A stretch of DNA of 64,000 nucleotides. It comes from Oreocharis arfaki. Lineage: Eukaryota > Chordata > Aves > Passeriformes > Paramythiidae. Below the pieces are notes generated by a model. That model saw only the letters and a program-made list of their open reading frames with translations. It was not told the origin of the DNA and did not search any database. This document shows positions 12,271 to 24,150 of this stretch, piece by piece (positions within the stretch are counted from its first letter, which is position 1; every line of letters begins with the position of its first letter). The translations under genes were made by a program, and so were the position numbers. Where the stretch lies: the NCBI GenBank assembly GCA_013398015.1, contig VZRR01027747.1:62001-126000 (forward strand), written 5' to 3'.

Positions 12271-12558
12271 TCACATGAAGTGACAGCAAAGCAGCAGAGC
12301 AACCAGTCTTAGCAGTTGAGCCATATTATCTTTGGTGTTCAAAGACAAAGTTTTCTGATCAATTATGACAAAAATTTTAGGCTTCAGCTTCCACAGATTA
12401 CTGATGTCAAAAACACCATACTTTGAGGGAAGAAGACAGCAAATTATCAGACCGCAGAAGTCTCCATCCCCACACTTTTTATATTTTCTATTGATCTCCC
12501 AAGCTTCTTCTGTTGTGTTTGTGTCTGGTTTGGTTCTTCCTGTTTCCATGCTGTACAA
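12271..12558 (-). other. open frame with faint caspase-like pattern
   Basis: A minus-strand frame of about 95 codons begins after a TTG; the first ATG is at 12548. A possible acceptor (CTTGTACAG) lies just upstream of that ATG. Residues read as GDGDFCGLIICCLL, then YGVFDISNLWKL and KPKIFVII. In caspases the p20 subunit runs D-C-F-hydrophobic stretch-SHG, and later GKPKIFIIQACRG. The spacing and KPKIF match loosely, but the catalytic His of SHG and the QACRG cysteine are absent. If related, it would be a dead exon or pseudogene; chance resemblance is more likely. Confidence 0.12.
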
Positions 12559-13461
12559 GTCAGTAATACAGCAAGTTAATAAAGGGATACACAGCTTGTG
12601 TCAAATTCAGTCACACCTTCCGAAGCTACTATTTCTCTATAACTACCTTGCTTTCATTTGCAAAGTCACCTAAATTAGACACTAGGAATTCTCTAGCCCT
12701 GCTTGTTTCTAAATCTCAGAAACCTGTGATATGATATATTCTGGTATCCATAACTGCTAAGAAACTAAGAATAATGAAAATAAAAAACATCTATCAATGT
12801 AAAACTGCCTACAAACTCTCCATCAACTAAGCTTTTCCTTACATGCTCACCAACACAATCTCATCCATCTAAGCAGGCACAGCTCTTCTCAGACATCATC
12901 ATTCAATTTTGGGTTCTGCATTTCAAGACGTGGCGAGACCCATACGTTCACTGGTTACAGAGCACACAGATGATGCAGTTCTAATTGAATTAGCTGGGTT
13001 TAATGCCTTACAGAAAATACTACTTTTTCCCACAGAGAAATATCAGAACTTATACTGAGCATTTTTTCCTCTTCATTTTTCCTGTTCATTTTTTTCATTA
13101 ACAAAAATAAACACCATTATGGTGTCGCAGTGGTTAGCAGAAACAATTATATGCTACACATGCATTCATTTCAAAGCAGAAATTACAGCAAATATTATAA
13201 AAAACTCCCGTATGTTGAATCCATATATACAAACAGTCACAGCAGAAAGGTAATGAAGCAAATTAAGCATCAAAATTGCTCAGCTTATTCATGAGATTGC
13301 ACTGTGTGGGCTGCCTTATGCACAGGTACATAAAGAATTCAAAACCTTCAGCACCTCTGACATACAAAAATATAAATCCCAGAACCAGAATAATGTAATG
13401 TACCTCACACAGGTAGTCATGGTAGCACTAAATAAGTAGAGACTATAAAATAGAGAATTTA

Positions 13462-13557
13462 GGTTTGGTGGGGTTTTTGGGGTTTTTTTTGGTTTAGTTT
13501 CTTTGTGTGGGGGGGTGTTTTGGTTTGGTTTAAATTTTTTTTGTTCTGGTTTTCTGT
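13462..13557 (+). repeat. G/T-rich low-complexity tract
   Basis: The plus strand is a run of T blocks and G blocks (GGGGTTTTTGGGGTTTTTTT, later a run of seven G). The complementary A/C-rich type also occurs at 38992-39115. Four G-tracts of three or more are available, so a G-quadruplex with one long loop is conceivable. Confidence 0.75.
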
Positions 13558-16500
13558 TTTAAAATTATGAAATAATAAAAGTGATTGTGGTATGTAGTAA
13601 AGATTTTACTTCTACTGAGGCAGAAAATATTCAGGACTTCCAGAAGCTTAGCGAAGACAAAACACCCTTATATTCAGACTATCTAGTTGCAGATTATAAG
13701 CTTCCAATTAGAATAAATGGAGTTAATAGGCAGAACAGAGTCCTGACATCTAAAAGATTAAATCTTTAAAGCATTACAACTGTAGTATGATTTGTTTAAA
13801 AAAGGACACCCACATTACAGATAATGAAATAAAGTTCTCTTCTTAATTAAATCAACTATTTCTATTCACTGACATCAGATTCTGATTCTGCAGATGAAAC
13901 TAGGTTCCTTACTACCAGTAAGCATAATTTGAAAGGGTGGCACTATTATCTCAAAAAAGAGAAAGAGAATAAAGAATGCATCATGATAATATAAAGGAAG
14001 CAATAAAAAGGGGAATCCATGAGCCAAGATGTTGTAGAGACACAGAACATGTTCATTCATGCTGACAGCTTTTACTGATGGAGTGAAAGGAAGAACTGCA
14101 GAGCACCAGAACCTGTATTTTTCTTCACAGGACTGTAGCAAAGAGTGAATCCTAATTAGTAATAGATTCACTAATACAGTTCTTTACATTGCTATTAATA
14201 GCTAGAGTTATATTTAATCCTTCTCTGTAAGGGCAGAGTTTAAATAAGAGAATTCATGAACATAAAAAAAAATAATTCCAGGCTCTGGAAATTAATCTTC
14301 TGAAGAATACATATTTAAGAGTCTGTAATTATTTGTTGTATCCATAATAAACCAGGAGATTTTACTGAAAACTGTACATTTCAGCTTAACTGAAAAAAAC
14401 CCCTAAGTCTAGACAATAAAGTGCATCTCACTTTCTGATTAACATGTTTGCTTACAAGAAGAAGCAAGCAGTAATATCTTTGTAAGCCTGGCTGATGGCT
14501 GGAACAAAGCACTCTGGCTTTCAAACATACAAGATCTTTATTAAGTAAGAAAAATAAGAAAAAGGAAAAGATTTTTTTGGTTTTATTTCCTTCCAACCTT
14601 CTGACCAGTTCAACTCTTTTATGTATCTACTTCCTTCTCTCAATAAAATGAAAACTTTGAAAGAAAAACAAAATCAAATTGGCTCATCCAAATTCTTTAC
14701 TAAAACCAGACATTCCAACTCCTTATGTTGTGCATTCTACCAAAAAAAAGAGGTGAAAATTAATTCTTGTGATCTCCGACGTCAGGGAAGAAATCATTTC
14801 TTTTCATGATGGAAAATGAAGACATAGCTGTCTTTAATCCATGAGCTATGAAAATTTTTGATCAAAGAAGCAACATTCAATGAAAATCAAATTACATTCT
14901 ATTTTCTGTTGACTCACATTGCCTTCTCAAATATTTTGAAATCTATTATACGCAAATATTGCAGCCATTCATTACACTGCCCACTTCTATCACATTTTTA
15001 ATCCTCTACTTCGTTTTCATTAAACATGTGATCAAAATTAAACACAGTTTTCACAATTTCAGTATCTGACATTTCAGACACCTATTTGCTTTTCAAACCT
15101 TTCACTGTTATCTTTTGCCAAACAACTTTCCTGCAGTCATGGGTTCAGTAAAAAATGTTTAACATTTGAGCCAAAGCAAAAGCAAAACCATGTTAGCTCA
15201 AAGCATAACTGACATTTACATTGGCCAACTTTTAAAGCAGCTATGGCTTTAGTGAATAATAATCACGCTATTAATATGCACTAATAAAAGAAAATTAATG
15301 CTTTTTCCATTAAGCTCCTGTTCTGGTCACTAGCACAAGCTACTACATTCATATTCTTGAAATCTGAACACAGGGATTTGCTAATTGCTATTGTTGCCAA
15401 AACATCAATATTCCAGACTGCTGCAGTAACTGCATTGACAATATTAAACCAGCTACTAAAGCCTTCATACAAAATAGCACCATGTATGTGCAACATCCAA
15501 GTAGTAATTAAAATGTAAGAACCACTCAGATTCCTCAAACCTTAGCAATCATTAGCAGCACCCAATGCTAAGAAGAAACAGAAATATGCTGTCTTAATAA
15601 CATTCCATGGTTCAAAGCTACACAAGTCTTAATCTCCAAAGGAGTGAGTGTATCACTGAGTGATAGGTCATATCTCTGCTGTTCCAATAGACAATAAGAG
15701 AATAAGCAAGAATGCATCTTTGCATGGGAAAGATAACATACGTCCTTCTCTTGTATGTCTGATACCTTGTGGTTGCGCTAAACAGGGCGACTGAAGGGAG
15801 GAAACCACCCTACAGTGATTACAGCCGTATGAAAATAACACTGCTATACAAATCATCCAGTTAACAATACATCCATATACTCTCTTTCTCACTTTTGTAA
15901 GTACAATACTAACAAGATGATAAAAGGAAGACTTTGAAGAGTAAAACTTCTACAAGACATGTTAATCTGTTAATTTAACTTAAAAACTCTCCTGAGGATG
16001 TTGGGAATCCATTACTGTTAGAAATGGAAAAATACCTGTTCATCATCTGAATGTAAAGTGGCTGTGAAACATACGGTGAAGCCCTCACAGAATGAAACCT
16101 CCACCTTGCCTTATTCACCACTTCTGCACCAGCACTATTTACAGCTGCCAGGTAGCACAGTGACCTTTGCATGTGCCCAAGCACTCCTGACACGGTGCTG
16201 CCCACCCTGCAGCCCACGTTGTATCAGGTATTGTGTTTCAGACCAGCTGTAAAGTTTTGCTGGCCTAACCACGTTCAGCAGACCTTGAGGAAAAGTCTAA
16301 CTCTTCTGACAGCAAAGCCATGGATCAACCAGCACTACTTCAATGAAAGGAAGTTCTTGCTGCCTTGTGTTCTCTGCTGCACTAGTGAACAGCCATGCCT
16401 GTGGAAAAGCCTTCTCCAGTTGCTTGCGACAAAGGGAAGAGAGACTTAGAAAGTCTTTGCCAATCAAGAAGGAAGAGGACTTCACCATAGCTTTGGAGCT

Positions 16501-17367
16501 ACTTCAGACATCAAAAGTCATTTACATGAACTAAAAAGCAAGTAGGCAAAATCTCCAGTCTCCAGGGTTCCTGCTGGATCAGCAATGCTTGCATACTTTC
16601 TCCCCCACCAACCCTGGAATTCCCAGCTCCGGACACAATCCTGAATTTTCTGTTAGTTCTCCTGAGATACCTGAGAGACGGACCTGGCATCCCTTATCAA
16701 TGGGTACTCTACTGAAGTTTCTCTCGTACCACTGTTCTATCAGTTTTGGGGGCAGAACAGTCAATAAAAAGCTGCGTTGTCCCTTGCAACACCATAGATC
16801 AAAACCAAGATTGGTTCTGAGGGAGGATTCTCTGAACATGGTTTTTACTAACTTCCGAATCTTCAACTGTAGAAAATAATTTTTCTGTACTGAAGAACTG
16901 TTTATTTAAGCATAAGAAAAACTCTAAAAATACGGTCAGTGCTGAAAAATAAGTATTCTCTTAATTTGATTTTTTTGAAAGGTCTAAAAATGCCATTGTA
17001 TCAAAAGACAGCTATATATGATTCACAAATATAAACAATTTATTGTGTTTGGCATACAAAATAATCACTTACTTTTCTAAAAAGTAGAGTAGATGTATTT
17101 GCATCATCTTGGTTTATTTGGTTTGAATTCAACATTGTTTCTGATTTCTCTTAGTCTGTATTTGCACCAAATACTACCTCTGGTAAGATGCTGGGGATTT
17201 TTTTACTGACTAAACTTCAGAAATAAGTCCTTACCTCCCCAGCCCCCCATATGTTTTGCTTGCAATTACTTGTAGTTCTTCCTGCTGCTGTGTAACATGG
17301 TTTTTTTTTAAATTTTATTCCAAGTTTAACGAGACTATGAAGTGTTGGGAGTGACACTATGCTACAG

Positions 17368-17498
17368 AAAGCAAGCTAGTAAAGAAATTTTAGTGAGAAA
17401 TTCTGCAGCTGGAAAAGAGGACTCTAGAAAGTTGGCTGGACTGTGTGAAAGGTTTTGTGAAACACATTACTTGGACTATTTTTATTCACCTTCAAGAG
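17368..17498 (+). other. candidate internal exon (weak)
   Basis: The segment is bounded by a weak acceptor (ATGCTACAG) and a strong donor (CAAGAG then GTAAGTGCC). One frame is open across it for 43 codons, including SAAGKEDSRKLAGLCERF. The family is not recognised. The acceptor lacks a good pyrimidine tract, so this is probably chance. Confidence 0.1.
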
Positions 17499-20388
17499 GT
17501 AAGTGCCCAAGCAGAAGCCACAGAATTATGCAAGTTCACACACCAGTGAAAATATTACATTTGTCAAACTGTTTGATTAGGTGCTTTTCTTAGAGCATGA
17601 GAGAAAAATGATCAACACAATTTTGTGCTTCTACTCCTAGAAATGCTGGCCTAGTACTATATTAGAAAATATGATCTGGGTTTATTTCCCTGCAACACTT
17701 CTTAATGTACCAGAGAAGATTTATGTTAAAAGACTAAAGGGTACCCAGAACAGTCATTACTATTTCCCCTGAGAAGACATAGCCAAACACAAGTTAACTT
17801 TTTAATATATTTCATTGGTCAAATGGCATTTGTGAGGTGACTGAATATGAAAATAATTATCCAGAAATTCACAGGAGAATTAGGGTGCTGACACAAGACT
17901 CAAAGCCTATTTAACGATAAAAACCCCATGTTTCAGGAAGTGATGACTGGCTGTCTATGTCCAGGGATACTGTGAAAAGCCAGGAATTTTAACTGCTTTT
18001 AAGTTCAACACAAGCGGGAATAAACCATTTAGAATATTTCCTCTTCAGTGAATGTACTGCTTCATCTCAAAAACATTAACCTGTACAGTATTTGTCCCAG
18101 GTGTGACAAATGCACTTTGTCGTAAAACAGGACTATTTTTCAATTTATATGCATATTATATATAGTATATTATGAACACTGACACAAACAGACTCATATA
18201 CAAACACATCAAGCATTCAGCTAATTTCATGCAATTACATGCAAAATAATAGTCTATAGAACCACAAAATGCCTAACTATGACAATTAACAAAGAATGAA
18301 CCATAAGGAAAAATTTAGCTGGTGCTAGTGGGTGGGGAATATATGGTCTCCCTGAAATTAGTCTGCCACTAATGAAAAATAAAAGAAACCCCCTTTTTTA
18401 AAGATGCACACACTTTTCAGAGTATGGTACATATATACTGTTCTCAATGTGGCAACATATTGGATCATTTGAGATCACCTAAATTGTTTTCAGAAATTAC
18501 AAGCTTCTGAGAATTTTTTAAATTCTTAAACTACCAAATAGATCTAAGAAACTGCATAAATAAGGCACCCAAGGTCTGATTCCCAGATCTCATCTGTAAG
18601 GACCCAGGCAGCTAATAAGCCAGGACCATAAGGCCAAGGAAAGAGCCTGCAGGTTTGGGAAAACAAGGTAGTGAGGGGAAGAGTGAACTTGTTGAAGCAG
18701 CAACTGCTCCAGGGAGCACTTCTAGGCCTTCTACCTGTACCACCTGCAAAGGTTCCCCATGCATACGCTGAAGCAGACACCATCATAAACTTAATTAGTC
18801 AACAGAAAATAGATTTAAAAAAAAAATCCCATTGTGCCTTTCCATTTTTAACAGCAAGGGAGGGAGCAAGGTAGAAGGAATCAGGTACTGGGAATTGATG
18901 AGAGTAATGTATAAAGTCCCAGCCCAGGAAACAGGAAAATTGGAATGGCAGTCTCCAGCTCTGGAGAAGAACTAACAAAATTAAAGAGCTTTTTTTTCCT
19001 TTCTCTCTGTGCATCTTATCCCACAGAAAATAATAAAAGTGTATGCAGTGATCTCAGTCATGGGAAATGCTTGTAAAAACACAGCAGTTTGGGACATGTG
19101 AAAAATAAGCTTGACAAAGCATTGCCAAGATCTTATGCAGTAAAATTTTACGCAGAATCATCACAAAGGACTTAATAAGCCTGATTTCCATAGCTGAGGC
19201 CAGAGCTCTGTGTTGACTACTATATGACTACTTTTATAGTAATAGCATAAATTACTGCAATTCCATGCTTAGATCTGTATGCTGAATTCACAGAGGCATT
19301 TATTAATTCATTAATACTTGTGATTATAAATGACCCATTTGCTCATAAAAGTTTATGAAAAGAAAAACCAATGAGTTCATCACTAGAAATACTAAGAATA
19401 TCAGTACGTAAATTTTCCTTTAAATATCCATCCTACAAACCCAGAAGAAAATTCCTTTGCTGCTCAAAATCAATGATAGAGGAAGACAATCATACTAATC
19501 TTTTACTTACTCTCGGTGTTCTTTATGGCCATTTTCCAGCTAAAACGACAGCCTGCAACACCAATTTCTTAGGAAACAGCTATGGTTTACACTTAGACAG
19601 ACCTCCACACAAAACTGCTTACTGTGGTGTGGCAAGTCTTCCTGGCACTAACTTGCTGAGTGGGGCATTGTTCCTCATATTTCCTTTTCTATTTCCTGTT
19701 ACCCCCTGGAAATATTCAACAATGCCCGGAATCTTCGTGGAACAGATATAGAAAAAGATAATTAAAATGTCAACAATTTTTATGTGATACAAAGCACCAT
19801 GCTGCTTCTATTTTCAGTAGGACTTAAAAACCAGAATCAGAGGAACACCCTAAATCCCATTTTGTTTTGAGATGAATAGGTTCACAATCACAATTGCTAT
19901 TTTCCAAATAAACTCTAACCTTACATGTTATAAGGAGTACGAAACTCCCTGAATACTTCAGTAAGACTGCACAAAGCTGAAATGCATGTTTACCCTTTTT
20001 CTCCTTTTCCTTCTTGTCCCTCATCTGTCACTGAAGAGAAGATGTTGTAAATTCAGTAAGGAAGGGTCCCAGCACAGGGTAATCAAATCTACAAATCAAG
20101 TGAGCTAACAAGATATAAAGTTTAGCTCCAACAAGAGTTTAGTTACTGACAGCAGGAGGACAGCGAATATATCCAAAACACGCTGTATTTGGACCAGCGT
20201 CCTCAATTCTGCTCTCTCATCCCAAAGATGACACAGTGGAACCAGAAAAGGCAGCTAGAAGGGCAACTGAAATGGCTTTTGTACAGAAAAGAAAAATAAA
20301 ATATCCTAGACAGACTAAGTTTCTTCAGCTTGCAAAAGTGACAGCTGAAGGAAGATTTAATCAAATCACAAACTGCTATTCACTAACA

Positions 20389-20449
20389 CCTTGGTATGAG
20401 TGACTAACCTTTTTCCTATTCACCACTACCAAGGAAAAGATTAGTCACT
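20389..20449. repeat. imperfect inverted repeats with two alternative pairings
   Basis: Arms 20399-20417 and 20432-20449 pair over about 17 of 18 bases plus one G-T wobble, with a single bulge and a 14-base loop. A second, overlapping pairing (CCTTGGTA at 20389 with TACCAAGG ending at 20434) excludes the first. No repeat family is recognised. Confidence 0.55.
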
Positions 20450-21172
20450 TGTTCTTATAATGCAAAACGTAAGAATTAAATAACACTATCAAGATGTAAT
20501 AAAATCACTATACAATAAGAGCATCACTAGAATTCTTGTCTTAGCTAAATTCAGCCATTCTTCTGTATTTCCTACACTCCTCCATTTCAGAAAATCCTTT
20601 AAGAAAGTTGAACTATAACTCAAATGTTTCCAACGGATTTTATGTTCTCCCCCCAGTAAGCTCTTCTTGCAGGGAAGAGGAGTTGGGGAAACACACAAAG
20701 TCCTGGGATTTAAGGTAAATGTTAGGTTTCCAGCCATGCACCATCCCCTGACTCCTTCACACAAAAAGGCAGAACCATGACTTAGTGAAAAAAGCTGCGT
20801 ATTTTGGGTAATTAGGGACATGTAAGTCAAAGCTTGTTCTAAAGAGTGGGAGAGCTGTCCTGTTCTCCTGTGTGAATAAATATTAAAAACACGAAACAGG
20901 AAGGACTAATGAAAAGATAAGCGTGAACACGGCTGGAGATAATTGCAGTGTCAAGCAGTAAGACAACGCTGGGACACTCACTGATTTTACTGATGTGTCC
21001 AGCAAGCCTTGAGCACATGCAGCCTAGAGACAGATGTCCATCAGGAAAAACGAAGAACATGAAGACTATACATTTCAGATGTTAAAATTGCTACAAGCAG
21101 CCCATTGTGATGAAGCTATGCACCAGTTCAGTTCATCTGCAATACCAATACATTCAGGAAAACATATTATTT

Positions 21173-21190
21173 AAAAAAAAAAAAAAAAAA
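21173..21190 (+). repeat. A18 homopolymer
   Basis: Uninterrupted run of 18 A. No retrotransposed sequence is recognisable upstream of it. Confidence 0.8.
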
Positions 21191-23929
21191 GGCATTCACA
21201 TCTAAGAAGAGCACTACTTATTTGCTTTATTTATTGTAACATTCACTCGTGTAAATTCAGTCACATCTTAAGGGAATACAATTATTCCAGGCTAGCACAT
21301 AGAAATTAACATATGCTTCTTTTTTTTACACATTTTCAATCGGCTACCTTCAGAATAGGTGACTTCCTAGCACAAACATACCAATTTTCTTGCTTTTCTT
21401 TTTTTTTATTTAATGGAAAGGAGAAAATGGAAAAAATAAAATAATTAAAAACCCAACAAACATAAACTTGATGAATCATAAGTTGATGGCATGAAGAGAT
21501 AAAGTCACTATAAGCATCGAGTACATTTAATTTTCTGTCTCATGTCTCTTCTACAGATTTGCTGAGCAGGCAATAATTTCCTAGACTTCATCTTACAGCT
21601 GGTGAGCTTCAAGCTACCCTTTCCACAGAATAAGTTACATAAACACAATTTCTGTACTTCTTCCACTTAATGCAGCAAAGGGGAAGAATCGTGTTACTCC
21701 TGCAACTTTATTTATGTACCTTTGGCAAGGAGAAAAAAAAGAAAGTGATCTTGACTGCCAGTTCTTTTTACTCTTAATTCCCATCTGCTAAGTCTAAAGA
21801 TTCTTTTTCCAATTACATATTATGCCTTTCCTTGCCTAACTTGTTTAACTCTTAAACACTTTCAACACCACTTTTAAGAAAAAAATTACTATTCTGTAAT
21901 TTTAATGTCATAATTGTGTAACACTATCTTCCGGAAAATGTCTTCATGAAAGGAAGACAAGGGTGCCTTGGCCCTAATGCACAAGAATTATCCCTACAGA
22001 TGATTCAAATTAAAGGCAATCATATGAAAATAGTTCAGATTTTAACTATCAAGTCCCTCTGACTCTCATTTTGGGGGAACTTTAAAATATTGCATTTTGA
22101 TGCTTTTTGAACATGTACTTTCCTTCACACTTGGAAAACAGATAAAGAATATTACTGATACCCTAACAACACCTGAAAGTAAATACCACAATAGCTTGAT
22201 GGAAAGAAAAGCAGCAGTGAATATACTTGGAGGCTGATACGCTGGCCATTGTGGTCTGTTGCTGGAAAAACGTGACATTTTCAATAATATGAAGAGCACT
22301 AAAGTATTCAAACAAATGGAACAGATAACTTCAAACAGTACAAGCTTTGCTTAGATGGACTGACTGAATTAATGAGCATCTGACTTCTATTCACATCATG
22401 TTGATTGCAAGATAACAAATGTGATGTCTGCATGGCTCAAACCTCCCAAGAAAGAGCCGGTCTTTTCCTATTGTCCAACTTTGCCTGAAGCACTGCTTTC
22501 CTTATATTGCTGTATAAGGCAAGACTTCTTAAATTTTTTTTGTTCAGTATTTTTAAAGGAATGTACTTGAACTCAGGTTTCCAAAATAATACTGACTGGA
22601 AAATAGGCTAAAGAGTCTCTCAGGAGTGCAGAATCTTCTCAGAAGCAAGCTGTGCATTCAGAAATGTGGGTATCAACACACAAGACTATTAGAATTAAGA
22701 GGAGTGCAAAAACGGGTAATTGGAATTTTGAGTATATTAACCACTCCAACTGAGCTACAAAAGCCAAGATTTCTTACCTCACATTGGAATCAACAATCTT
22801 TATACGCCATTGTAAAATTACCCAATTAATTTCTCATGCATGGAAATAAAATACCCCATGAATCTCTTTATTGGAAAGGCATTTCTAATTTTAAAATTTC
22901 TAATGATGTTAGTGAGCACATATTCTTATAAATGGGAGCTGATAGCAATTATCATCCTTGATATGATTTATTATTTGGCATTATGTATTTGTTAACCTCC
23001 TCAGAGAGGTCAGCTATTCCAGTTTCTGGAATTAAAGGCATGAATTTCTCATCAAATAACATTAAAGAACTTTAATTTTTCCTCATAGCTGCAGGCTACT
23101 CTACCAAATGGATTTAGAGAGAGTAGAACCTAATTTCAGTCACATGCCAAAGGAGAAGAGGCTTTAATATATATTCATTTTATTTACTATTTGCTGATGT
23201 TTAATTCTATATGAATGAGAAAGCTTATTTTCAAGCCATAGTAGATTTCCCCTCAGCTCATAGCCACAGGATTTCTATACCATGGTAGAATAAGCGACAT
23301 TTCCTCTCTGTTACTTACTCTCCTGAGAAAGAAGTCTAAATTCAGAAATTTGGACTGCACAGTAGCCAACATTGTGACTAACAGTGTTTCTAGTTGCACA
23401 GAAAAAGAGTAAAATTTAGCAGGTGACATCTGTGAAATTTCAGTTCAAGTCAGAAAACTGAGAATCACTGCATCTAAAAAATTTCACTTATTGACAAATG
23501 GAGAAAGTCCTGAAATCAAAAAAGTTGCCAAATTTTACAAAGATGCACTCACAATCATTGTTTATGAAAAAACCAAAAAGTTCAACATGCAGTCAAAAAA
23601 CAAGTGTAAGAGGATGTGAGAACACCTGAAATTTCCTGTACAGGGTCCTAAACATATCCTCAACATTTCTTCAAACTCATGTGAAATACCAGCATCAGTC
23701 CCAGCCTCCTAGGAGGGAAGGACAGCAGGGAAGTTGCAGCATGTGTGTGCTGGTGGACCACTCGTGCCACAGAGGAACTCAGCAACCTGGAAAGTATCAG
23801 AGTTGAGAAGAAAGAGATGGACTGTGTCTCCTCCAAGCCCTTGTTGCTTCACAGGCCTCAGCCTCTGCAGGTACCAAAGGAAGAGCAGGCAAAGTCCAAC
23901 ATTATCTAACTGGAAAGGGGTTGGAAGCA

Positions 23930-24150
23930 CATGACTTTTGGTGGCTAAGTGACTGGAAAGAAACTCTGCAGAGAAGGCCTTGTTGGGAGTCTTGCTGGAC
24001 ACCACACTGACCATGACCAAGCAGCGTGCCCTTACAGCAAAGACAGCCAGTAGCCTCCTGGGAGCTGACCATGCCTCTCCACCCAGCACTGATGAGCCAC
24101 AGCTAGAGCCCAAGGCACAGTGCTGGGCTCTCAGTATAAGACAGTGGGTC
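23930..24150 (+). mobile_element. CR1 LINE fragment, reverse-transcriptase region
   Basis: The sequence follows the part of CR1 between the RT palm and the C-terminal domain. GACTGGAAAGAAACTCTGC, then GTCTTGCTGGACACCACACT, GACCATGACCAAGCAGCGTG and AGTGCTGGGCTCTCAGTATA match the family's conserved KDLGVLVD-KLTMSQQCALA and LEYCVQFWAPQYK coding regions. It is badly decayed, with indels and stops in every frame. Both element ends are missing. Homology may extend upstream toward 23700, but I could not follow it with confidence. Confidence 0.75.

Larger units (their letters stand above)
10554..23929. other. 13-kb AT-rich stretch without confirmed genes
   Basis: No known repeat was recognised except simple tracts: GT-rich at 13462-13557 and A-tracts near 11076, 11784 and 21173. 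Open frames are scattered on both strands. Those with anything to add (12271-12558, 17368-17498) are listed separately as weak candidates. The frame at 19371-19751 (126 codons, +) is within chance expectation and shows no known motif. Confidence 0.55.

Noticed and set aside
13128..13148. GTGTCGCAGTGGTTAGCAG, resembling a tRNA/MIR-type A box
   Set aside because: No B box or SINE body follows.
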